Positions 31,958 through 38,464 of a stretch of 38,464 bases of DNA are shown here, piece after piece. The notes under the pieces were generated by a model. The model searched no databases. It was not told the DNA's origin and worked only from the letters and a program-made list of their open reading frames with translations. Each line of letters starts with the position of its first letter. The stretch's first letter is position 1. The translations under genes and the position numbers were made by a program. This stretch comes from DASQFI01 sp050264575 (lineage in GTDB: Bacteria; Acidobacteriota; Vicinamibacteria; Vicinamibacterales; SCN-69-37). The stretch covers positions 1 to 38,464 of the forward strand of contig JBLNGH010000536.1 in assembly GCA_050264575.1 (NCBI GenBank), read 5' to 3'.

Positions 31958-33144
31958 GCGGCCACCAGGCGCTGAAGACGGGCGTCGAGCGCCGCGCAGT
32001 GAGCCCGCCAGCTGAACTCACGGACGACGCGGTCGCGGGCGGCCGCGCCGAGCCGCTGCCGGACGGTCGCGTCGGCCAGGGTCGCAAGCGCGCGCGCCAG
32101 CGCGCCGGGATCATCGGGGTTGTAGAGCACGCCTTCCCGTCCGTTCTCGACGAGCCGTTCGAGACGCGGCAGCGCCGGGGCGACGACGGGCAGCCCGGCC
32201 GCCATGTATTCGAAAATCTTGAGAGGCGACCAGTAGAACCCGAGCGAGAGCGGCGGATGCTTCGCCGGATCGAACGGCGCGACGCCGATGTCCGCCGCCG
32301 CCAGACAGGCCGGCAGGCGATCGTGCGGGATGGCGCCGGTGAAGACGATTCCGGGCACGTCACGCGCGGCACGTTCTGCGGCGTCACGCTCCGGACCATC
32401 GCCAATCAGCACGGCGCCGAAGCGTGAGTCGCCGGCGGCGTTCAGCCGCGCGAGCGTCTCCGAAAGATGGACGACTCCGTGCCACGACCGGAAGGCGCCG
32501 GCAAAGACACACAGAATTCGCTGGTCGTCGCGCGCGAAGGGCAGCGGACCGTCGACGCCGGGCCGGAAGCGATCCACGTCCGCGCCCCATTCGATTTCAA
32601 GGACGCGGCGCCGATCGACCCATTCAGGAAGGATCGCCGCGCTCGGCGTGACGAAGAGGTCGGTCATCCGGCACAGCCGGTCGCGCCATCGACGCATCGG
32701 CTCGACGACCAGCAGCCGATCGAGCCGCGCCTTGGCCGAGCCCGGATAGTCGATCACCGGTGCGTTGACTTCGAGCACGGCCGGGACACGCAGCCGCCTG
32801 GCGGACACGATCCCTTCGCCGCCGAAGTTGTAGTACCGCTCGATGATCGTCTGGGCGCCGATGCGCCGCGCGAGCTGCGTGATCGCCGATCGCCGCGCCC
32901 ACCTGAGCTGCGGCAGGCCGAAAGGAGGTGCCATGGGATGGAGCGTAAAAGACCTCGGGTTCAGACAGGGGTCAGACCCCTGGGGTACGGGGTCTGACCC
33001 CCGTCTGAACCCGAGGTCCTCGCGCGCGGCGACGTGCACCTCGTGACCCAGCTGCGCCAGCCCCTCGGCGACAGCCTGAACGTGGACCGAGCCGCCGAGC
33101 GTCCCGGGCACCTGCTGGTCGAGCGCGACATACAGCACGCGCAT
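31954..33144 (-). CDS. Glycosyltransferase family 4 protein with in-frame palindrome insertion
   Basis: This 396-residue GT4 enzyme starts at MRVLYVALDQQVPGTLGGSV, the expected N-terminus; an upstream ATG at 33174 would add only low-complexity residues and overlap the methyltransferase gene. The C-terminal domain has CVFAGAFRSWHGVVHLSETL, VLIGDGPERDAAE and FDPAKHPPLSLGFYWSPLKI. Where most family members have a short loop after GHEVHVAAR, this one has about 24 extra residues (around 42-65: EDLGFRRGSDPVPQGSDPC, then LNPRS). They are encoded by the 68-bp palindrome at 32951-33018. The insertion keeps the frame and the rest of the protein looks intact. Whether it still folds is open; the loop lies near the acceptor site in GT-B enzymes. 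Confidence 0.9.
   Translation of the reverse strand: MRVLYVALDQQVPGTLGGSVHVQAVAEGLAQLGHEVHVAAREDLGFRRGSDPVPQGSDPCLNPRSFTLHPMAPPFGLPQLRWARRSAITQLARRIGAQTIIERYYNFGGEGIVSARRLRVPAVLEVNAPVIDYPGSAKARLDRLLVVEPMRRWRDRLCRMTDLFVTPSAAILPEWVDRRRVLEIEWGADVDRFRPGVDGPLPFARDDQRILCVFAGAFRSWHGVVHLSETLARLNAAGDSRFGAVLIGDGPERDAAERAARDVPGIVFTGAIPHDRLPACLAAADIGVAPFDPAKHPPLSLGFYWSPLKIFEYMAAGLPVVAPALPRLERLVENGREGVLYNPDDPGALARALATLADATVRQRLGAAARDRVVREFSWRAHCAALDARLQRLVAA
32951..33018. repeat. 68-bp composite palindrome inside a glycosyltransferase gene
   Basis: Outer arms GACCTCGGGTTCAGAC (32951-32966) and its exact complement (33003-33018) enclose inner arms AGGGGTCAGACCCC (32967-32980) and GGGGTCTGACCCCC (32989-33002). 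The loop is eight bases. Only one mismatch occurs in 30 base pairs. The inner word GGGGTCAGACCCC is itself palindromic and shares GGGGTCAG with the 97-bp elements at hslV and accC. The outer GACCTCGGGTT is shared with the element at 4827. It looks like two element families nested in one another, and it is translated in frame. Confidence 0.93.
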
Positions 33145-33151
33145 GAAAAAG

Positions 33152-34198
33152 CTACGTCGCTCCCCTCGCGCCATTCTTACGCAACAGCGCGAAGAACGGC
33201 CCGGACCTGAACCGCCCGAAGAGCCACACGTCGAGCATCATGATCGCGGAGAGCACGCGCAGCACGACGTAGGTGGCGCCGCGCCGTTGCACCCGCGCCT
33301 GGGCGGACGAACGTGCGCTCCGAACGGCTGCCGGATCGTCGCTCGCCGCGCCGAGCTGCCGGGCGGCCCCCCGTACCAGCAGACGCTCGCCGATCCGGAC
33401 GACGATGTTCTCGATGAACGCGCCGACGATGGGCGTGTAGTACGTGATTCGCTCGAGTTGAAACCCGGCGTCATCGAGGACGCGTTTGAGATCGTCGTGA
33501 TCCGCCAGCGGATTGAGGTGATCGGACTTGCGAAGCCGTTCCTGCCGCAAATCGATCAGCCCAATCCGTTCGAAGCCGCGCGCCAGCCCGTTGACCATCC
33601 GCACGCCTTTGGCGATCCACCCGTTCTTGCGGACATGCGTGTACACGAACAGCCGGCCGCCATCTGCCAGCACGCGATGCGCTTCGCCCAGCATTTCCCG
33701 CAGCGCGTCCGGAGAGAGATGCTCGAGCACGTCGAGCGACCACGCTTTGGTGAAGGCGGCGGACTGAAGCGGCAGCCGCCGGAGATCGCCGAGCACCAGA
33801 TCCCAGCGATCGATCGCCTCGCGGGCGAAATGCGGGCTGATGTCGATGCCGACCACCGCCGCGCCGCGGTCGGCGTTCCAGGCCAGCGCCCGTCCGCTCC
33901 CGCAGCCGAGATCGACGATGCGATCGCCCGGCGCCGGCGCGAGGAACCGCCGCAGCATGTCGTTGCGGATCTTCGAGCCGAGCACCGGTGGCGCGATGGA
34001 TTCGTGACGCGCGTCGGCGTGAAGCGCCTCGTCGAGGTACTTCGTCTGCTCGTCGAACGCCGTTGCCGGGCGCAGGTCGAGATAGCCCGCTGCCTGGAAC
34101 CGGCGTCCGCAGCCGGTGCAGTGGACGTCGCCGTTCCTGGCGAGCACCCGCCCGCAGTCGGGGCACCGCACGATCGCGAGCAAGCCGGACGAAATCAT
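33152..34198 (-). CDS. Class I SAM methyltransferase with N-terminal zinc ribbon
   Basis: This 348-residue protein starts at ATG 34198, overlapping the upstream GT4 stop by four bases. The frame continues further upstream, but that is a shadow of the GT4 gene. A Trm112-like zinc ribbon with C12, C15, C27 and C30 (RCPDCG, HCTGCG) is followed by a Rossmann methyltransferase domain. Motif I is RIVDLGCGSGRAL (about 93-105), with VVGIDISPHFA and WSLDVLEHLSPDALREML. The last 50 residues are hydrophobic and basic (VVLRVLSAIMMLDVWLFG) and may associate with the membrane. In this cluster it most likely methylates a sugar of the growing glycan or its lipid carrier, as in O-antigen or glycolipid pathways. 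That role is inference from context. Confidence 0.88.
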   Translation of the reverse strand: MISSGLLAIVRCPDCGRVLARNGDVHCTGCGRRFQAAGYLDLRPATAFDEQTKYLDEALHADARHESIAPPVLGSKIRNDMLRRFLAPAPGDRIVDLGCGSGRALAWNADRGAAVVGIDISPHFAREAIDRWDLVLGDLRRLPLQSAAFTKAWSLDVLEHLSPDALREMLGEAHRVLADGGRLFVYTHVRKNGWIAKGVRMVNGLARGFERIGLIDLRQERLRKSDHLNPLADHDDLKRVLDDAGFQLERITYYTPIVGAFIENIVVRIGERLLVRGAARQLGAASDDPAAVRSARSSAQARVQRRGATYVVLRVLSAIMMLDVWLFGRFRSGPFFALLRKNGARGAT

Positions 34199-35397
34199 GC
34201 CGGGCGTGCGGCGGCCAGGGCAGCCTCCAGGCGCCTGGCGCGCCGATCCCACGTGTACTCCGAAGCGAGCGCGCGCGCGCCGCGCCCGAGCGACTGAGCC
34301 AATTCGGGATCCGATTCGAGCCGATCCAGCGCGCTTGCGAGCTCGGCGGGATTGTCCGGCGCGACCAGGAGCGCCGTGCGTTCGTGCGTCAGCACCTCGC
34401 GAATCGATCGCAGATTGGACGCCACGATCGGACGTCCCAGCGTGAGGTACTCGAACAGCTTCAGCGGAGACGTGTAGCGCTCCGAAATCGCAGACGAAGA
34501 ATTCGGCAGGACGAGGATCGACGCGCTGCGCAGGTACGTTCGGACGTCGCGGAAGGGAACCAGCCCGGTGATGTGCACCCGATCGCGGAGCCCCAGTTGG
34601 CCGACCAGCGCGTCGACGCGCGCGCGATCGGTCTCGCCCGGATGTCCGCCGACAATCAGGCCGCCGAGGCGCGGGACGAGCGCCAGCGCGCGGACGAAGA
34701 CGTCCACGCCTTTCCATGGATAGAGATGGCCTGCGTACGCCGCGATTGTCCGCGGTGTTGAACTCGGGACTGCGCTGACACCAGCGGGCACTGCATCTCC
34801 CTCGGCGGCGAGCGTCGCGCCGTCGGGAACGACGAAGACGTTGGGCCGCGGTCCGTATCGATCCGCCAGATCGTCGGCGAGCGCCTTGGTGATCGTCACG
34901 TAGGCGGGCGCGCGGCGCCAGACGCGGCGCTCGCGCGCGTCGAGGCGCTGCAGCTTCCGGCGCGTCGGCGCGATCGCAGGGTTGCCGAGCAGCCGCGGCA
35001 TCTCGGCGCTCACGACCGGCGCGACGCCGTGCGATTCGTACACGACGGTCGGCCGTCGCGCAGCGGGCAGCTGCAGCAGGAACGCCGCGAGCCCGAGATC
35101 GCGGGTCCACACCGTCGCATCGGCTTGCTCGGCAGTTCGCTTCAGCGCCGACAAGAGAAACCGGATCCGGCTGGCCCGCCGGCCGGCGGACCTTGCGATC
35201 GTCTCGATCCGGAGACGATTCGCAGGAGGCAGATCGTAGAAGACGAACGGATCGCGCGCCACGGGCGCGGAATCCGGCCTGACGATGAGCGTCACGTCGT
35301 GCCCGTGGGAGGCCAGCGCCTGACACGTCGCCATCGTCTGCAAACCGTTTGCGCGTTCGATCGGGAAGCGGGTGTCCGCGAAACAAAGAACCGTCAC
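34195..35397 (-). CDS. Glycosyltransferase family 4 protein
   Basis: This 400-residue GT4 enzyme starts at GTG 35397 (VTVLCFADTRFPIERANGLQ). The N-terminal domain has TMATCQALASHGHDVTLIVR and VYESHGVAPVVSAEMPRL. The C-terminal domain has AAYAGHLYPWKGVDVFVRAL, VGGHPGETDRARVDAL and the donor-site run LPNSSSAISERYTSPLKLFE, in which the E-x7-E motif is replaced by the SPLKLFEYL form seen in several GT4 subgroups. The gene lies 12 bases after the membrane protein stop and overlaps the methyltransferase start. It is the fourth GT4 enzyme of the cluster. Sugar specificity is unknown. Confidence 0.9.
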   Translation of the reverse strand: MTVLCFADTRFPIERANGLQTMATCQALASHGHDVTLIVRPDSAPVARDPFVFYDLPPANRLRIETIARSAGRRASRIRFLLSALKRTAEQADATVWTRDLGLAAFLLQLPAARRPTVVYESHGVAPVVSAEMPRLLGNPAIAPTRRKLQRLDARERRVWRRAPAYVTITKALADDLADRYGPRPNVFVVPDGATLAAEGDAVPAGVSAVPSSTPRTIAAYAGHLYPWKGVDVFVRALALVPRLGGLIVGGHPGETDRARVDALVGQLGLRDRVHITGLVPFRDVRTYLRSASILVLPNSSSAISERYTSPLKLFEYLTLGRPIVASNLRSIREVLTHERTALLVAPDNPAELASALDRLESDPELAQSLGRGARALASEYTWDRRARRLEAALAAARPA

Positions 35398-35409
35398 GCG
35401 CAGCTCATC

Positions 35410-36765
35410 TCAGGACGCCGGCCGGCGAATGGCTCCCTCGGAAAACAGACTGTAGTTCTGGGGACTCGAGTCCCGGCGGAACACGCGGACGAGCTGCGAG
35501 TCGCGCAGCTCCCACAGCCGATGGTGCTCGCGATCGACCTCGGCCGGGTTCGTGTTCCACGCCTCGTTCGGATACACGAACGCCCCCCGGCCTGCGACGA
35601 GGAGGGACCAGGCCAGCAGCATACCGGCGACGATTCTGCCCCACCCGGTGCCCGTCATGCGAACGAGACCCAGGGCCATCGCCGGCGAGAACGGCACGAT
35701 CAGATCCAGGACGTACCGGGGTCCGTAGGTGTGTCCGCCCCACCACACGCTGTAGAGCGAGTACACCACGTACTGGATCGCGACACCGGCCGCGAGCCAG
35801 CGCAGCCCCATCCCGGCCGGCGCCGGCCGTCGTCCGAGCCCGGCGAGCCCGGCAACCACGATTGGGCTGAACAGCAACACGCCGCGGCTGGGTGACACGA
35901 GGAGCCCCAGCGCGCCGACCCACGGCGCGGTGCTGATCGAGCCTTCGACGCCGTGGATCGTTGGATGCATGGCTTCGAGCAGCGCAGTACCGCCGAGCAG
36001 GTGGCCGAACCAGTAATAGTTGGTCGCAAGGCTCGAGATCGCCGCCGCGGCGACGATGAGCGCCGGCACCACAGCAGAGCGCGCGCCTGCGCGTGCGACG
36101 AGCCAGCCGAGCATCACCGCGACGAGCGGCGCGATCTGCGGGCGCGCCGCCCCGGCCAGGGCGAGACCGAGACCGCCGAGCCAGAGATCGCGCGGTCGAA
36201 TGTCTGCCGCCGGCCGCAGCCACGCCCACAGCGCGACCGACAGCCCGAATGCGACGCACTCGTGCTGCCAGAGCGTCTGGCTCACGGCGGCCCAGTAGTT
36301 GGTGCCGAGACCAATTGCGATCGCGGTGACGACGGCGATGCGGCCGGGCACGATTCGGCGGATGGAGAGAAAGATCAACGTGACGGCTGCCGCGGTGAGG
36401 CACGACGCCGTGAGCTTGGCCACGAGATTCGGCGCGAGCGGGGCGTCCATGTCGACGAGCCCCAGATGGTGAAGAAGCGTCGCGGGAATGGCGGCCATCA
36501 GCGCCGATGGCAGCGGGTACGACGATCGAAAGTGACCCTGCCGATCGCGGCCGAATGCCGCGCGCTCCGCCAGCGCGGGACGTTCCGCGACGACTCGATC
36601 CAGCGTCAACGTGCCGGCGACGGCCACCTCGCGCGCCGTGAACTTTGCCGGCTGCGAATCGACCGTACCGATCTCGCGGCCGTTCGCGTTGTAAATCACG
36701 AAAAGACCGGCAAGAAGACCTGCAGCGGTGAGCCGCGCGGAGTGTTCCAAAGATGTCGCTCTCAC
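35410..36765 (-). CDS. Multi-spanning membrane protein, GT-C-like
   Basis: This 451-residue protein starts at GTG 36765 (VRATSLEHSARLTAAGLLAG), overlapping the upstream membrane-protein stop by four bases. The same frame runs on far upstream, but those residues are low-complexity and antiparallel to nothing real, so I reject them. About ten transmembrane helices are visible. The first extracytoplasmic loop contains VDSQPAKFTAREVAVAG and RDRQGHFRSSYPLPSALMAA. It has the general layout of GT39/GT87-like enzymes but lacks the classic DE pair, so I would not name a reaction. The C-terminus carries a short soluble tail (VFRRDSSPQNYSLFSEG). It is a probable paralogue of the preceding protein. Confidence 0.78.
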   Translation of the reverse strand: MRATSLEHSARLTAAGLLAGLFVIYNANGREIGTVDSQPAKFTAREVAVAGTLTLDRVVAERPALAERAAFGRDRQGHFRSSYPLPSALMAAIPATLLHHLGLVDMDAPLAPNLVAKLTASCLTAAAVTLIFLSIRRIVPGRIAVVTAIAIGLGTNYWAAVSQTLWQHECVAFGLSVALWAWLRPAADIRPRDLWLGGLGLALAGAARPQIAPLVAVMLGWLVARAGARSAVVPALIVAAAAISSLATNYYWFGHLLGGTALLEAMHPTIHGVEGSISTAPWVGALGLLVSPSRGVLLFSPIVVAGLAGLGRRPAPAGMGLRWLAAGVAIQYVVYSLYSVWWGGHTYGPRYVLDLIVPFSPAMALGLVRMTGTGWGRIVAGMLLAWSLLVAGRGAFVYPNEAWNTNPAEVDREHHRLWELRDSQLVRVFRRDSSPQNYSLFSEGAIRRPAS

Positions 36766-38162
36766 CGGCGCGGCTGGCCGTAGAACGACGCGCGATCCGT
36801 CAGATAGCGCCAGGCGAGCGTGGGAGCCTCCCGCGGCAGCACGACAAACGTCGTCCACGCATTCTCTCTCAAGGTCAGGCGCTGGCGATCCATCCGATGT
36901 GTCCCGAACTGGATGATCAGCCCGAGGTTCCACCAGATGCACAGCGCGAGAAGCACCCGCGCGCCGATCCTTCCGAGACGCCGGGAAGGGTCGGCCACAG
37001 CCGCGAGAAGGGCGGCCACTCCCAGCGTCAGGATTGGGGTCAATCCCACGAATCGCCTTTGGCCGAAAGCGCCGGCGACCGTCCAGGATTCGACGGCGCC
37101 GGAGATGTACGCCTTCATCGCGATCATGATCAAGGACAGCGTGACAATCCAGGCGGCATCGCGGTCGGACGTTTGTCGTGTCAGTGGGAGGCGCCCGAAC
37201 GCCAGGAGCAGAAGTCCGGCGATCGCCAGCAGCGCAAGCGGCGTCCACGCGAAAAACCCGTTTTGCGGCGAGAAGAGCACCTGCAGTCCGTGCGGCGAGG
37301 TCCAGGTCATCTTGCGCGCGACGACCTCGCTCGGACCGAAATGGCCGTGCAGCGCCGACGTGGCCAGAAGCTGCGGACTGTACGCCAGCATGAACGCCAG
37401 GGCTCCGGCGACTGCCTGGGCGAGCGATGGCCGGCGGGCGCGAGCCCAATGTCTCGCCAGATCGATCGCGGGTCCGGCCGCGAAAAACAGATCCTGGTCG
37501 CGGACCATCGCCATGAGAGCGCCGGTCACGCCGAGCAACGCGAGGCCCGTGACGGTCCACCGTTCACGGACGCAGAGCCAGACCCAGAGAAACAGCGCGA
37601 CGGCAAACGCCGAATTGGCGTGAGACATCGGCGGCGCGATGTAGATGTAGAAGACCAGCGGCGTGCCGAGGCTCACGATCAAACTGGCGAGGAGACCGCG
37701 TCCAATCATCCGCCGGGCAATCGCCGCCGACAGCAAGACGGCCAGGCCGCCGTAAATCGCCGAGCCGTACGACACGGCGGAGATGTACGGTTGACTGTAT
37801 CCGTCGGCGGGCGCGCCGGTCGCGAGCGCCACGACGTGGCCGACGGCGAAGAACGGCGCCCAGAGCAGCGCCGATCCAATCGGTGCGTAGTTCTCCCTGC
37901 GGCCGGCCTCGTTGCGCCGCTCGAGGAACGTCTCGTGATACGGCGTGTTCCGCGCGACGCCGGCGTCGTAGAAGTGCTGATACTCGTTCTCGAAATCGAC
38001 GTTCCGATCGAACGCCCCCGACCGCAGCCAGGCGTAGTACTGCACTTCGTCGGACGCGTAGATGCGCGTCGTCACGAACGGCAGCGTGAGCAGAAACCCC
38101 GCGAGGACAGCCAGCAGCTCGCGTCGAGTGAACGGCCACTCGGCCGGCAGACGCGTGCTCAC
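36762..38162 (-). CDS. Multi-spanning membrane protein, GT39-like
   Basis: This 466-residue protein starts at GTG 38162 (VSTRLPAEWPFTRRELLAVL), one base after the stop of the CPBP gene. About eleven transmembrane helices are present. The first large loop has YASDEVQYYAWLRSGAFDRN and FENEYQHFYDAG, with an acidic DE pair after helix 1, as in GT39 lipid-linked sugar transferases. It then has the NYAPIGSALLWAPFFAVGHV motif often seen in bacterial GT39-like families. Near the middle are FSPQNGFFAWTPLALLAIAG-type segments that also occur in the downstream paralogue. A role in transferring or polymerising sugars on the periplasmic side is likely. Start is preferred over an ATG 17 codons upstream, which would overlap the CPBP gene. 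Confidence 0.8.
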   Translation of the reverse strand: MSTRLPAEWPFTRRELLAVLAGFLLTLPFVTTRIYASDEVQYYAWLRSGAFDRNVDFENEYQHFYDAGVARNTPYHETFLERRNEAGRRENYAPIGSALLWAPFFAVGHVVALATGAPADGYSQPYISAVSYGSAIYGGLAVLLSAAIARRMIGRGLLASLIVSLGTPLVFYIYIAPPMSHANSAFAVALFLWVWLCVRERWTVTGLALLGVTGALMAMVRDQDLFFAAGPAIDLARHWARARRPSLAQAVAGALAFMLAYSPQLLATSALHGHFGPSEVVARKMTWTSPHGLQVLFSPQNGFFAWTPLALLAIAGLLLLAFGRLPLTRQTSDRDAAWIVTLSLIMIAMKAYISGAVESWTVAGAFGQRRFVGLTPILTLGVAALLAAVADPSRRLGRIGARVLLALCIWWNLGLIIQFGTHRMDRQRLTLRENAWTTFVVLPREAPTLAWRYLTDRASFYGQPRR

Positions 38163-38163
38163 A

Positions 38164-38464
38164 TCACGCCCCGAGCGTCTTGCTGAGGACCAGCTGCAGC
38201 ACCTGCGCCGCATTGAAGCCGGCGTGATTGGTCATGGCCATGATGGCCGACCGGCGGATCACGTAGAGCACGCCCCAGATGACGCCGAGCAGGCCGACAG
38301 CCAGCGCCGCGTCGAGTCCCTGGTTGACGTGCATCAATCCGAACGACACGCTGAAGAGAACCAGGCCGAGCCGCACGCCTCCCAGGCGTTGTTCGAACCG
38401 GTGGAGGATGAACGCGCGCTGCAGTTCCTCGCGCACGCCTCCGGCGAGCACGACGACGACGGTG
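38164..38464 (-). CDS. CPBP family intramembrane metalloprotease-like protein (partial, 5' end outside window)
   Basis: Only the last 99 codons lie in the window. GGVREELQRAFILHRFEQ carries the EE-x3-R motif of the CPBP/Abi family. FSVSFGLMHVNQGLDAAL holds the second motif (His in FGLMH) and NHAGFNAAQVLQLV the third (NHxxxN-like). These residues form the zinc-dependent active site of Rce1-like intramembrane proteases. The downstream GT-C-like gene starts one base after its stop, so it belongs to the glycan cluster, perhaps as an exporter or processing accessory. In other bacteria CPBP proteins act as prenyl proteases or bacteriocin-immunity factors; the role here is unknown. Confidence 0.82.
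   Translation of the reverse strand, partial: TVVVVLAGGVREELQRAFILHRFEQRLGGVRLGLVLFSVSFGLMHVNQGLDAALAVGLLGVIWGVLYVIRRSAIMAMTNHAGFNAAQVLQLVLSKTLGA

Noticed and set aside
34199..35386. N-terminal extension of the methyltransferase frame
   Set aside because: The extra 396 codons are the off-frame reading of the GT4 gene; the zinc ribbon and ATG overlap give a clear start at 34198.
36766..37560. N-terminal extension of the 451-residue membrane protein frame
   Set aside because: The extension is the off-frame reading of the upstream membrane protein; GTG 36765 overlaps that gene's stop and begins the first helix.

Overview
This is about 38 kb of GC-rich bacterial chromosome. It carries no rRNA, tRNA, CRISPR array, prophage or recognisable transposase. 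The gene content (HslUV, TamA/TamB-type outer-membrane biogenesis, sigma-54 two-component regulation, ECF sigma/anti-sigma pair, PEGA protein, many GT4 enzymes) shows a diderm. Together with the short repeats discussed below it suggests an Acidobacteriota genome, perhaps Vicinamibacteria-like. That placement is an inference from style and was not tested.

Layout. (1) 30-5438, minus strand: an NtrC-type sigma-54 activator with its PAS histidine kinase, a Uup-like ABC-F ATPase, and a small regulator that joins an excisionase-type HTH to a receiver domain. (2) 5662-9794, plus strand: ECF sigma factor, zinc-finger anti-sigma factor, two secreted proteins of unknown function and an APC permease. 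(3) 9864-11259, minus strand: a small membrane protein and a secreted PEGA protein with an extremely Trp/Tyr-rich segment. (4) 11520-27779, plus strand: hslV-hslU, an FN3-type lipoprotein, an FAH-family enzyme, a small transaldolase, a three-part acyl-CoA carboxylase (carboxyltransferase, biotin carboxylase, BCCP), then TamB, a seven-POTRA Omp85 protein and a SurA-N-like periplasmic protein. (5) 27822-38464, minus strand: a tightly packed glycan cluster. In transcription order it has a CPBP-family membrane protein (cut by the window end), two multi-spanning GT-C-like proteins, a GT4 enzyme, a zinc-ribbon methyltransferase, three more GT4 enzymes and a GT39-type protein. Most junctions overlap by 1-4 bases.

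The most unusual signal is not a gene. The window is seeded with short palindromic or tandem-repeat elements of several families, placed exactly at gene borders. Two near-identical 97-bp elements (11418-11514, 17698-17794), with 26-nt inverted arms, end 5 and 0 bases before the start codons of hslV and accC. Two further palindromes share an outer GACCTCGGGTT arm; one of them (32951-33018) lies in frame inside a glycosyltransferase gene. AACTTAGAACTCAG-type repeats sit at gene 3' ends and supply stop codons to two convergent genes. Related tandem repeats provide the apparent Shine-Dalgarno of the transaldolase gene. No RAYT or other mobilising enzyme is present in the window, so if these are REP-like mobile elements they must be moved in trans.
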